Assembly (NCBI GenBank): GCA_949130485.1
Contig: OX422199.1
Coordinates: 1,545,902-1,609,901 of the forward strand
Length of the DNA: 64,000 bases
Direction of reading: 5' to 3'
From: Agelas oroides
Lineage: Eukaryota; Porifera; Demospongiae; Agelasida; Agelasidae
Shown: piece by piece, positions 37,716 to 48,900 of the stretch
Layout: every line of letters begins with the position of its first letter
Position numbering within the stretch: position 1 is the stretch's first letter
Notes under the pieces: model-generated
The model's database searches: none
What the model saw: only the letters and a program-made list of their open reading frames with translations
Told to the model about the DNA's origin: nothing
Position numbers and translations under genes: made by a program

Positions 37716-40700
37716 ATGCTGCAGTGGCTCACCCTACTATTAGCCACACTGACACTCAGTACAGTGGTCTCTGCTACTGGTGTTCTCTTTGTCAAGCCTA
37801 CCAATGACACATCATGTCCACAACAGCCATGTCACACTCTTGAGCACTATGCTCAGAGCTGGAAGCTCTACCTGACCTCCAACACAATAGTCCAGTTCTT
37901 ACCAGGTGAGCACATTCTTGAGGGAGACTGGAGTTGGTTGACAGTTGAGAATGTCTTCAACTTGACACTGATTGGAAGTGACAGTATGGTTCACAATAGC
38001 TCGCCACTAGGTATACCTATGGCTACAAGTATCATCAACTGTAGAAGAGGCAAAACCTTGTTTTTTTTCTCAAATATCACTGAACTGTTCATTGCAAAGC
38101 TTGTATTCTCAGGGTGTGGTGGTGGGAAAGCAGCATTCACATTGCATGAAGTTTCCAATCTCATACTTGACAGTGTCACCATACGAAACAGCACCGGGAC
38201 TGGACTAGTGGGTATTAATCTCAGAAAATCACTGATTCATCATTCATCTTTCATGTTCAATCAAGCCGCCAAAGATTACTTTTGTAGTGGCAATATTATA
38301 TTGCTCTACGCAAAGTGCTCAGAAATGATTGAAACTTACGTACTGAATATAACCTCTTCATGGATCTTGTATGGAAATGCCACCACTGAAATACCATGTG
38401 TTGGTGGTGCATATATACCGGTTAGTGAGTCCTGCTACAACATACAGGTAAACATCCACAATACTACCTTGAAGGAGAATATGGGTGGAAACATGTTCCT
38501 CATACTAAACAGTTTTGCGAGTAGCGTCATTACCATCACTGACAGCCATTTCGAAGCTGGATACAATTCATTTGGTGGAGGAATACTAATAGCTACAGAA
38601 CATGATGCTTCTCAATACCCTCAACATGCCCAAAGTAATCATGTGTACATTAACAACACGAAATTTGTTGGAAATTACGCAAAGTATGGGGGTGCAATGG
38701 CAGTATTGCCATATTCAGGCACAAATGTATACATTAATGGATCAAAGTTTCAAAACAACACAGCACAAAATGGTGGACATATTTCAATCATCGTGACCCC
38801 TATCACTTGTGCAAGTACAAACACGACTACTGCAATCAACAACAGTCTCTTTGAAGATGGAAAAGCTACTGGTAGTGGTGGTGGAGTTGCACTGCAAGGG
38901 ACATTTGATATTGAATCCCAATGTACAAATGGCAATCATATTTCCATCAGCAACACACAATTTGTTGGAAATCATGCTGAAGTTGATGGAGGTGCAGTAG
39001 CATTATGGGGGTACATAGGCACGGAACTATATATTGATAAATCAGGATTTTACAAGAATACTGCACCACTAATTGGTGGCCACCTGTACTTGGAACTACT
39101 GTCAGATCACGCTCTGTTTATTGCTATTAATAGCAGTCATTTTCAAAGTGGAAAAGCTGCTGCTGGTGGGGGGGTTTCAGTGTTACTAAATGCTGCTGAC
39201 AACTGTATCTTGGTAAGCAGTACCATACACAACTCGGTATACATTTTGAACAGCAAAATCTATCAAAATGTTGCTGATTTAGGAGGAGGAATAGCAATCC
39301 AATTATTCAACCAGAGCTGCATTGCTGCTAATGTTTTAATTCACAACGTATCCATTTCAAGGAATAATGCAACTATGTCTGGAGGGAATATTTACTCGGC
39401 AAACCTTTGTACAGCAGGAAACTCTATAACAATAAGCAGCAGCACTGTGGAGTTTGGCAATTCCGGTGGGAATGGTGGAGGAATGGGATTCTCAGCAGGT
39501 TCTTTTAAGACACGCGCACCTTCTACGGTAAGCCTCAAACCAACCACCGTCAATATTGTAGATTCAACTTTTCAACACAACACTGCCTGTGATTATGGTG
39601 GTGGACTTGGAATTGTATTTCTGCATTTTTGCTGCAGTGTTAAAATGAACATCACAAATGTAAAATTTTCTAAAAACAAAATTGGTGAAGTTCAAGCAAC
39701 GTTTAGTGGAACAAAACTTAATGATGTTACAAGCGGTGGTAACATTCTGATTTACGATAACGCAGGGCTGTGGTTTAACAACTCAGTCAGGATTCATAAC
39801 TGCTTGATTGAAGGTGGAGAGGCAGGGGTAGGGGGTGGCATCACAATCAAACATACTGCTTCCTGGCAGAAAATCCCTGAAGTGGAATGGATAGCTATTT
39901 CCAGTACACTGTTTATATGTAATCGAGCAACTCAAGATCTACCAACTGGAGGAGCTTCACTGCAAGTTGTAGGAAACTATTCGAGGCCACAGCAGCCCTT
40001 GACACTAAGCACCATCAAGAAAATCACCATCACGGACACTACATTTGATGGGACATGTGATAATTCCACTAACGTCATGCTCGATGGTTTTCCAGTTGGT
40101 TATCCATTTCTAACACCTATGTACAATGTGGTGTTCATCAATGTCTCATTCCAAGGGTATTCCACAAACCTTTCTACATATCATTCTCAACAGCTCTTTG
40201 ATGATCATCTTATACTTAACACTGTGCATAGTGCTGCAGTTGCTTTGTACTTCCAACAACCTGGAGTAATGCTTTATTTTATTCAAAATGCAACTTTCAT
40301 TGACTGTGAGTTCTTTGAAAGCACTGTAGAAAGCGCTCTCAATGCAGTAGGTACCAACATGTTTTTTGGAGGCAACATCACTTTCAGGGACAACATAGCC
40401 ACATATGGTGCAGGACTGTCACTAGTTGATAACTCTGTCATGTACCTCACGCCAAACACACACATCATGTTCTCTCACAACCATGCCACATATGCAGGAG
40501 GTGCTATTTATGTGCAGTCAGATAGTTTTACATATGGCAATTTAATGTGTTTCTATCAGTTTGATGCAATAAACCAAGACATATCTGACTTAAATATTCA
40601 GATTACATTTGAGAACAACACAGCATATTTTGCTGGCGGTGCACTGTATGGAGGTTTTGTAGACTTCTGTTCCCCCCCACCATTTGTAGAAACAAACATT

Positions 40701-42662
40701 TCCTTTGATTCTATATTCAAAGTACAAAACACAGATGAAGATCCCAGTGCAATCTCATCTGACCCATACATGGCCTGTCCTTGTAATGGTGATAGACCCT
40801 ACTGTGGTAATCGTCCACAAGTTTGGTTTATGGACACATACCCAGGAGCACTGTTTCATGTCCAAGCAGTAGTTGTGGGTCAGAAGGATGGTATTGTGCC
40901 AGGTGTTGTTCGCGCTACATTTCAGAACTCATCTGCTGTCTTGGGTGATCTTCAGTATTCCCAAGCCACGGGCAAGTCCTGCACTACACTAAACTACACT
41001 GTGTACTCATCACAGACAGAGGAAACAATTACTTGCAGGACTGAAACCATTCCAAAGAGACTGAGCCTAATAGGATTGATAATAAATGTGACACTGCTCA
41101 ATTGTCCATGGGGCTTTACACTTACTGGTGCTCCGCCAAAATGTGATTGTGCAGATGAACTACGTAAACACCACATTGATACATGCAATATCACAACTCA
41201 AACAATCAGTCGTCCACCACCACTGTGGATAGGGTACTACCACTCTGATAACAACACTGAACACCCAGTTGAGGGGGTCTTGGTACATGATCACTGCCCA
41301 TTTGACTACTGCAAACCTGAACAGCTCTCCATACAGCTGAACGACTCGGACAAACAGTGCGCCTTCAATCACTCAGGCATTCTCTGTGGAGCATGCCAGC
41401 AAGGTCTCAGCCTTGCCCTGGGAACATCCAGATGTCTGAAGTGCTCCAACAAATACCTGATGCTGTTGTTTGCATTCACTGCTGCAGGCCTTGCACTTGT
41501 GTTCCTACTCACACTCACCAACATGACTGTCTCAGAAGGAACAATCAATGGACTCATATTCTATGCTAATATCATTCACATCAATCGAGCCATCTTCTTC
41601 CCAGACGAAAGTTCTGGTGTGAACAAAATCACATTGAGTATTCTGTCCACTTTCATAGCTTGGATCAATCTTGACCTTGGAATTGAGACCTGCTTCTACA
41701 ATGGTTTGGACATGTACACCAAGGCATGGCTACAGTTTCTCTTTCCCATTTACATCTGGACTATTGTGGGTGGTATGATTGTCTCCGGCCATTATTCCAC
41801 CATTGCAGCTAAACTGTTCAGAAGGCATGCTGTGAAGGTACTAGCCACACTCTTCCTACTGTCCTTTGCTAAACTGCAGCGTACCATCATCACAGCTCTC
41901 TCCTTCACCTTCCTGACCTACCCTGATGGCACCAAAACTGTGTGGCTCTATGACAGCAACATTGAGTACTTACATGGAAAACACATCCCACTATTCATCG
42001 CTGCCATTCTTGCTCTTCTGTTCTTTCTGATCCCCTACACCTTAGTGCTGTTCTTCATCCAGTGTCTGGCAAAGTTAAATTGCCGAATCTTTTTCTGGGT
42101 GAAGAAGCTGAAGCCATTGTTTGATGCCTACACTGGTCCATACAAGGACAGGTACCGATTCTGGACTGGGTTTCTTCTTATTGTCCGCACAATTCTTTTC
42201 CTCATCTTTACTCTTGGCAACCCTGGTCTAAATCTTGCTGCAATAAGTGTCACTAGCACCTGTCTAGCTTTCTCTCCGGCTGTTTACAAGAAAGTGTGGC
42301 TTACTCTGCTGGAGTACTCCCTGCTACTCAATCTGGGTGCAGTTTCAGTTGCTACATTTTACTGTCATGACCCTCAGTTGAGTGGTAATCAAGCAGTGGT
42401 AGCGTATATTTCAGTCGGCATAGCCTTCATAACATTTGTCATGATATTGGTCTACCATCTCTACCAGTGCACCATCAATTCACGAGCCTGGAAGACTGTC
42501 TCAGATCGAGTTACTCAGAGGAGCAACAATCGTGAACTAGTGAACATTGCAGTAGAAGGGTCAGATGAAGAGGAGGAGGAAGAACCAGCTCAGGCTGAGA
42601 TACGACCACTGATGTTGCAGTTTAATGAATACCGTGAACCGGTCCTGGTTTATGATGATTAG
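37716..42662 (+). CDS. Beta-helix ectodomain / multi-TM membrane protein, copy 3
   Basis: An intronless 1648-residue paralogue starting MLQWLTLLLATLTLS. A splice-acceptor-like TTCTTGCAG ends at 37683, 32 bases upstream, as in copies 1 and 4, which suggests a 5'-UTR intron. The N-terminal roughly 300 residues are nearly those of copy 1 (shared NQAAKDYFCSGNI and NIHNTTLKENMGGNM), while the SWLTVENVFNLTLIGSDSMV stretch is shared with copy 4 instead. The tail and 3' UTR (AGGATTGAAACTTA...) are of the copy-4 type. So it is a patchwork of both subfamilies. Membrane domain and REPVLVYDD end are intact. Confidence 0.9.
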   Translation: MLQWLTLLLATLTLSTVVSATGVLFVKPTNDTSCPQQPCHTLEHYAQSWKLYLTSNTIVQFLPGEHILEGDWSWLTVENVFNLTLIGSDSMVHNSSPLGIPMATSIINCRRGKTLFFFSNITELFIAKLVFSGCGGGKAAFTLHEVSNLILDSVTIRNSTGTGLVGINLRKSLIHHSSFMFNQAAKDYFCSGNIILLYAKCSEMIETYVLNITSSWILYGNATTEIPCVGGAYIPVSESCYNIQVNIHNTTLKENMGGNMFLILNSFASSVITITDSHFEAGYNSFGGGILIATEHDASQYPQHAQSNHVYINNTKFVGNYAKYGGAMAVLPYSGTNVYINGSKFQNNTAQNGGHISIIVTPITCASTNTTTAINNSLFEDGKATGSGGGVALQGTFDIESQCTNGNHISISNTQFVGNHAEVDGGAVALWGYIGTELYIDKSGFYKNTAPLIGGHLYLELLSDHALFIAINSSHFQSGKAAAGGGVSVLLNAADNCILVSSTIHNSVYILNSKIYQNVADLGGGIAIQLFNQSCIAANVLIHNVSISRNNATMSGGNIYSANLCTAGNSITISSSTVEFGNSGGNGGGMGFSAGSFKTRAPSTVSLKPTTVNIVDSTFQHNTACDYGGGLGIVFLHFCCSVKMNITNVKFSKNKIGEVQATFSGTKLNDVTSGGNILIYDNAGLWFNNSVRIHNCLIEGGEAGVGGGITIKHTASWQKIPEVEWIAISSTLFICNRATQDLPTGGASLQVVGNYSRPQQPLTLSTIKKITITDTTFDGTCDNSTNVMLDGFPVGYPFLTPMYNVVFINVSFQGYSTNLSTYHSQQLFDDHLILNTVHSAAVALYFQQPGVMLYFIQNATFIDCEFFESTVESALNAVGTNMFFGGNITFRDNIATYGAGLSLVDNSVMYLTPNTHIMFSHNHATYAGGAIYVQSDSFTYGNLMCFYQFDAINQDISDLNIQITFENNTAYFAGGALYGGFVDFCSPPPFVETNISFDSIFKVQNTDEDPSAISSDPYMACPCNGDRPYCGNRPQVWFMDTYPGALFHVQAVVVGQKDGIVPGVVRATFQNSSAVLGDLQYSQATGKSCTTLNYTVYSSQTEETITCRTETIPKRLSLIGLIINVTLLNCPWGFTLTGAPPKCDCADELRKHHIDTCNITTQTISRPPPLWIGYYHSDNNTEHPVEGVLVHDHCPFDYCKPEQLSIQLNDSDKQCAFNHSGILCGACQQGLSLALGTSRCLKCSNKYLMLLFAFTAAGLALVFLLTLTNMTVSEGTINGLIFYANIIHINRAIFFPDESSGVNKITLSILSTFIAWINLDLGIETCFYNGLDMYTKAWLQFLFPIYIWTIVGGMIVSGHYSTIAAKLFRRHAVKVLATLFLLSFAKLQRTIITALSFTFLTYPDGTKTVWLYDSNIEYLHGKHIPLFIAAILALLFFLIPYTLVLFFIQCLAKLNCRIFFWVKKLKPLFDAYTGPYKDRYRFWTGFLLIVRTILFLIFTLGNPGLNLAAISVTSTCLAFSPAVYKKVWLTLLEYSLLLNLGAVSVATFYCHDPQLSGNQAVVAYISVGIAFITFVMILVYHLYQCTINSRAWKTVSDRVTQRSNNRELVNIAVEGSDEEEEEEPAQAEIRPLMLQFNEYREPVLVYDD

Positions 42663-42984
42663 GATTGAAACTTAACTGTTTACATATATGCATGCATGTA
42701 GTATCTTAATTCAACTAATGCACATAGTCTGAGTAGAAAGCACTAAAAGCACTTGTGTCTGTCATTTTACAATAGCTAGTCACATTTATGATATGTGATC
42801 GATGATTTTTGTACATTAATATTGTAGCAAAGGGATGCATGTTACTAGAACTGTATCAGTTTATTTTTTGTATATCACTCATTATGTATCTTAAAACTAA
42901 ACTGAAGTAGCTAGCTAGTCATGCATTTTATTTTCTTAGCTTGTGTACAGTCTGTATAGCCCATTGTTTAGCCAGCAACATATT
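42663..42984. other. 3' flank of copy 3
   Basis: It is similar to the flank after copy 4 (from 50963), sharing GATTGAAACTTA, GGTGATTTTTGTACAT-type and ATGCATGTTACT stretches, up to about the RGS22-exon fragment. No separate gene is seen. Confidence 0.6.
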
Positions 42985-43037
42985 CACCTGTGCCTCGCTG
43001 AAATTGTATGGTCAAGGTTGTTTCTTTGCCCCCTAGT
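42985..43037 (-). pseudogene. RGS22 exon-15 fragment, left part
   Basis: CACCTGTGCCTCGCTGAAAT + TGTATGGTCAAGGTTGTTTCTT matches 52801-52850, the 3' end of RGS22 coding exon 15, including the splice-donor bases. The copy is interrupted at about 43037 by the FLYWCH/transposase segment. Confidence 0.8.
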
Positions 43038-43058
43038 TGACTGGAATTATGAGTCATT

Positions 43059-43136
43059 CCCAGAATGTCTAATCCCAAAATGTCTAATCCCAGAATGTCT
43101 AATCCCAAAATGTCTAATGCCAAAATGTCTAACGGG
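43059..43136. repeat. 15-bp direct repeats
   Basis: Five tandem units of CC(C/A)A(G/A)AATGTCTAAT. They lie near the left edge of the transposase-bearing insertion and may be its subterminal repeats. Confidence 0.85.
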
Positions 43137-43263
43137 GTGCTAACACAGCTGGTACAGTTCTAATTGACAGGTATTGAAACAGGTCAGTCAATCTGACAGG
43201 TATTGAGCAGTGTGGACAGTATTTAAGGGGTACAGCTTACAACCACACATATGAGTATCATCA

Positions 43264-43945
43264 GTGGCTATGGAGATTATCACAACACAGAAAGGAGGAG
43301 AAGCTCTCATCTGGCAGGGGTGCAAGTTCACCCTTAACCGCAAGATGGTAAATGGGAAGAAATACTGGAGGTGTGCTAAGAGGATTTGCCCAGCTAGAAC
43401 CACAACAGAGGGAAACGAAGTCCTACAGCAAACTAACAGTCACAATCATCCTGTGGATGGGGTTGAAGCTGAAGTGGAGAGGGTAAAGCATGGGCTAAGG
43501 AAGCGAGCACGAGAGGAGGTCACCCCTATTCCTGCCATCTACAATGATGCATTGGTGGACATAGCCACTCAAGTAGAAGATGAGGCAGTTGCTGCACGAC
43601 TTCCAACCTTTCCAAGCCTAAAGTCTTCTATGTATCGTTCTCGAAGGAGCAGACTACCCCCCTCTTCCCATGAGCCAAGAAGATATTCGAATTGAAGGCA
43701 GATGGCAGACAACATTATCGGGAGAACAGTTCTTTTTACGGAAGGAAGGTGAAGTTCTGATCTTTGCCACGCACACAAACATGCGTCTCTTAGCAGAAGC
43801 TACAACAATTTATGTGGATGGCACATTTGAAATTTGCCCGAGGCTGTTTTATCAAGTGTTCACCATCAATGCCTTCATCCATGGCCAACAGTTCCCACTT
43901 GTGTATGGGTTACTACCTGGCAAATCAAGAGATATATACCACCTA
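43264..43945 (+). mobile_element. FLYWCH zinc finger plus N-terminal part of a MULE-type transposase (frameshifted, truncated)
   Basis: The first frame (43264-43695) encodes a FLYWCH-type zinc finger: NRKMVNGKKYWRCAKRICPA followed by the SHNHP metal-binding end. It continues into RSRRSRLPP, then the frame shifts near a run of six C's at about 43660. The second frame (to 43978) has GEVLIFATHTNMRLL, YVDGTFEICPRLFYQVFTI and PLVYGLLPGKS, the start of the Mutator-like (MULE) transposase domain with the first catalytic Asp in VDGTF. It stops after KSRDIY; later catalytic residues are missing. The last few residues and stop come from the flanking RGS22 exon fragment. Not functional as it stands. Confidence 0.82.
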
Positions 43946-44060
43946 TTAGTCCAGAATGGCAGACTGATTTTGCTTTAGCATCTCCTGTGTGGTGTGGGCA
44001 TGGCACATCTCCTGTGGAAAACGGTTTCAAGGCAGAACTTGAGGGGGAAGGTTTAGCTTT
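43946..44060 (-). pseudogene. RGS22 exon-15 fragment, right part
   Basis: TAGTCCAGAATGGCAGAC and CATCTCCTGTGTGGTGTGGG match 52912-52977 (start of RGS22 coding exon 15). The match continues past the splice acceptor into intron sequence (GAACTTGAGGG... versus GAACTTGAGAG...). Because intron DNA is included, this is a genomic duplication, not a retrocopy. Confidence 0.82.
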
Positions 44061-44189
44061 GTTGGAAAATAGGTGAGTGGATTTCATTGGTAGCTTATTA
44101 ATAATTTGCTAAGAATTCAACAATTAACACCAATGAGTCTATAAGGCAGGTGCGAGTCACACCTACAGGCCTGCTCTAGTTTACAGCAG

Positions 44190-44710
44190 TGATCAACAAG
44201 ATGACTTTATCTTACCATTGCAGCACTGCGGTCTACAAGGAACTTCCTCACAGTGACCATCATATTGAAATTGACTGTCTGTGTCTTACCATTGCAGCAT
44301 TGCGGTCTACAAGGAACTTCCTCACAGTGACCATCATATTGAAATTGACCTTACCATTGTGGCATTGCGGTCTACAAGGAACTTCCTCACAGTGACCATC
44401 ATATTGAAATTGACCTTACCATTGTGGCATTGCGGTCTACAAGGAACTTCCCAGTGACCATCATATTGAAATTGACTGTCTGTGTCTTACCATTGCAGCA
44501 TTGCGGTCTACAAGGAACTTCCTCACAGTGACCATCGTATTGAAATTGACTGTCTGTGTCTTACCATTGTGGCATTGCTGTGTACAAAGAACTTCCTCAC
44601 AGTGACCACCAAATTGACTTTATCTTACCATCGGCGGCATTGCTGTGTACAAGGAACTTCCCTCACAGTGACCACCAGGATATGACTATCTTACCATTGT
44701 GGCGCTGCTG
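44190..44710. repeat. Tandem array with units of about 60-75 bp
   Basis: Seven to eight units with the core ATTGC(A/G)GCATTGCGGTCTAC + AAGGAACTTCCTCACAGTGA + CCATCATATTGAAATTGAC. Unit length varies because the CTGTCTGTG linker is present or absent. The right-hand units are more diverged. Confidence 0.9.
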
Positions 44711-44864
44711 AAATTCAGTCTGCATGCGATATTTAACTAGTATTATTATCACATGGTTGCATGCAAGTTGAATTTCACTGCATGTACATAAAGGTGGAGA
44801 AGTAAGATTCAGTTGGAGCTAACAAGAAACAAAAGAGGTATGTGGCAGCATGGTTTTACTGATG

Positions 44865-45480
44865 CATTACCGTATAGTAGATTTGAGATCCTTTCGCGGG
44901 AGAAAACTCTCGCGAATTTCGCGCTTCGTCAGCAATTTGCGAAGGTTTTATCCGCGAAAATCCGCACACTGAATCGCCGCGAAACACTGAAAGATTGCTC
45001 AGACCAGTTACGAGCTATTCTTCGCTACTGCTAAGTTACTTTATAGTCAATAGAGCGCAGATTTGGTGCTACCAATACCATGCCCAATTTGTAATGCCAG
45101 TGTTTTTACCGTATCCTCCCAAAATCGCGACAGCGTAGGATCGTGTTGTCTCACTACGCGAGAGAGTAGGAGTGAATGTTGCATCCTCTCGCTGGCAAGG
45201 CAGAATTTTTCTTGTAGACGCATAGGCGTAGGAAGCAATTTGGAAGTGTGGAGGCCATGTTGTGGCACATGAAGCGCAGCGGAATTTCTTTAGACGATGA
45301 CATCGCTACGCATGGCTGCGAATTTTTTCAAAAGTGCGCACCTTACGGGATACGTAACGGGGCGTGGTCAACAGTTACTAACCGCGAAGCGGTTGCACAA
45401 CACTAGACTACAGCTGCAAAACACGAACATGAAGAGAGACCCTCAACGCGTTCTTCACAGCGAGAACCGATAGGTTACCT
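44865..45480. other. CpG-rich block of unknown origin
   Basis: It is notably richer in CG dinucleotides than its surroundings (TTTCGCGGGAG, ACTCTCGCGAATTTCGCGCT, ACTACGCGAGAGAGTAGG). It contains short inverted motifs but no complete gene. It lies between the tandem array and copy 4; it may be an unrecognised mobile element or a promoter island. Confidence 0.4.
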
Positions 45481-45991
45481 TGTACGAGCGGTTATGCATA
45501 CGCGGCCGAACTTGGTACTGAACCAAAATCTAACCACCCAAGCAACCGAGAGCGACGAACGACACTCCAGATCGATAGTACGTACTCGAGGGCCAGACGG
45601 AGAGTTTTGTTGCAAGGGTCGTTCGGTTTTTGAGAAATAGCCCGTTGTCCAGTAAACCGTACACACCTCACGACTGTTCGCCTCTGTGAAATTACCGCTA
45701 CGGTTCCTATGCCACTGACGTGTATGGTAGCCTTGGATGCCACGTAGCTATAACGTACCCGTACTTGTCTAGTCACATTCGCATGCCGATAGTTTAAATG
45801 CATGTGGGTTCACGTAATTTGTGAAAGCCATCAAGTTTCTTCCGCAAAGAATCCATGCGGATAGTAACAGTTCTTGTTAGACAACAGTTTATACAAGCGT
45901 ATAAATTATGTATGGCACTTAAATACCATTACCTATGTGCAGGCGAACACAAGAGTTGAGACATCCGTGCATGGAGATCCCAAGGAGGGTG

Positions 45992-48900
45992 ATGCTGCAG
46001 TGGTTCACCCTACTGTTAGCCACACTGACACTCGGTACAGTGGTCTCTGCTACTGGTGTCCTCTTTGTCAAGCCCACCAATGACACATCATGTCCACAAC
46101 AGCCATGTCACACTCTCGAACACTATGCTAAGAGCTGGCAGCTCTACCTGACCTCCAACACAATAGTCCAGTTCTTACCAGGTGAACACGTTCTTGAGGG
46201 AGACTGGAGTTGGTTGACAGTTGAGAACGTCTTCAACTTGACACTGATTGGAAGTGACAGTATGGTCCACAATAGCTCGCCACTAGGTATACCTATGGCT
46301 ACAAGCATCGTCAGCTGTAGAAGAGGCAAAACCTTGTTTCTTTTCTCAAATGTCACTGAACTGTTCATTTCAAGGCTTACAATCTCAGAGTGTGGACAAG
46401 GGGAAGTTGCACTGTTATTGTATGAAGTGTCTAATCTCGTATTTGATAGTGTTACCATACAAAACAGCAACGGGACCGGACTGATGGGTACCAACCTCAG
46501 AGAATCATCGATCCATCGTTCTGCTTTTGTGTTTAATAATCAAGCCACCAGTGCTTTGTCTTGTAACATCAATGTAGCATTGCGCTACACAGACAGTAAG
46601 TGCTCAGAAATGATTGAAACTTTCACACTAAACATAACCTCTTCACGAATCATGTTTGGGAATTCCACCAATGAAGCATTAACATGTCCAAGTGGCCTGA
46701 GCCTGCGAATGAGTCAGTCCTGCTACAACATGAAGGTACACATCCACAATACTACATTGAGGGAAAATGTGGGTGGAAATATGCTGCTCTTACTGAATGG
46801 TTTTGCACATAATATCATCACCCTTGCTGATAGCCACTTTGAAAGTGGTACTGTACAAACCTTAAGTGGTACTGGTGGTGGGATATTCATAACTTCTATA
46901 GGAGATGACAATCCTCCCCAAGTTTCTCATCCTGTACAAAGTAATCGTGTGTATATCATCAACACAGTGTTTGCAAAGAATCGTGCAGAGTTTGGACTCG
47001 GAGGTGCAATTGCAGTATCATGTACAGGCACTGAGCTCTACATTGATGGATCAAAGTTTCATAACAACATAGCGTATTTAGGTGGACACATTGCTATGAT
47101 AGCCTCAACCCCCGAAACTTGTGCAAACACGACTATTGCAATCAACAACAGTCTTTTTGAAGGTGGAAAAGCTACTGGTAGTGGTGGTGGTGGTGGTGCT
47201 GTTGTAGTGTTGGGGCCAAACACTAATATTTTCCCATGCACAAATTGTAATCATATTTCTATTAACAACACACGATTTGTGGGAAATTATGCCCATGGTA
47301 GTGGAGGTGCAGTGGCTTTATATGGGTGTGTAGGTGCTGAGCTGAATATTGATAGGTCAGAATTTTACAACAATACAACACCATCAGCTGGTGGCCACAT
47401 TGGATTGCAATTGCAGCTGTCAGATGACATTCAACTCATCACTATCAACAACAGTCATTTTGAAGGTGGAAAAGCTCATATTGGTGGGGCGATTTCATTG
47501 TTTGCTGGTGGTGGTTGTATGTCCGTAACCAGTACCATACAGAAATCTCTGTACATCATGAACAGCAAAATTTATCGAAATGTTGCTAATTTTGGTGGAG
47601 GAATAGCAATGACATTCAACCACAGCTGTTTTGCTTTTGAGGTTTTAATTCACAATGTATCCTATTCAAGGAATGCAGGAACTAATTCCGTCGGAGGGAA
47701 TGTTTACTTGGCAAATCTCTGCACAGCAAAAAACACTATAACAATCAGCAGAAGCTCTGTGGAATTTGGCTATGCCGATGATGCTGGTGGAGGAATGTCA
47801 ATTACAACAAATGATTCTCAGGAATGCCCGTCTTCAATTGTAAGCCTCAAACCAACTAACATCAACATTGTAGACTCACGCTTTCAGTATAACACTGCCC
47901 GTAGGATGGGTGGTGCACTTGTTATTATATTTGACTCATCTCAGTACTTTTGCTGCAGTGCTGAAGTGAGCATTACAAATGTAACATTCCTCAACAACAA
48001 AGTTGGTACAGTTCCAGTGTCACGTAATGGAGAAGAACTCATTACAAGTGGTGGTAATATATTCATTCAGGATAGTACTACAGGACAGTGGCTTAACAAC
48101 ACAGTCAGGATTCATAGCTGCCTGATTGAAGGTGGGGTGGCAATGTCAGGAGGTGGAATTAGACTGATGTATTTAGTAAAATTTGCTGCTCCCTGGCAGA
48201 AAAATGCTGAAATGGAAGGCTTATTCATCTCTAACACACGATTCATATGTAACCAAGCAACTAATAACAGTTATGCAGCTTCACTGCTGGTTGAAGGTGA
48301 CCTGCTTGACAATTATTCCATGACACTTAACTCCTTGACACCAATTTTCATCAAGAAACTCTTAATTGTGGACACTACATTTGATGGGAGTTGTGCTGCT
48401 TCTAGCAGCAATGTCAAAATTAATGGTTTGAAAGCCGTTAGCTATTTACCAACGGTGTACAGTGTAGTGTTTGTTAATGTCTCATTTAGAGGGTATTACA
48501 CAAACAGTTCATCCCCTCTTTCCACATTTCATCCTCGGCAGCTTGCTGACTGGTCCTTAGACAATGACTTGAAGCACTATATAACTGACCGTACATTGTA
48601 CACACTATCACCAGCAGTGCAACTGTTCTTTATCCCAAATGCAACTTTTTTCGACTGTGAGTTTATTGAAAGCTATAGTGCACTTTATGTAGCAAGTACT
48701 AACACATTTTTCGGACTGATGCTAGTTGATAACTCTGTCATGTATCTCAGACCAGACACACATATTATGTTCTCTCGCAACCATGCCACACACGCAGGAG
48801 GTGCTATTTATGTAGAGTCAGTTGACAGTCATGGCACTCCCGGGTGTTTCTATCAGTTTTATGAAGTGAATCAGACCAACTCTGACCTGAATATTCAGAT

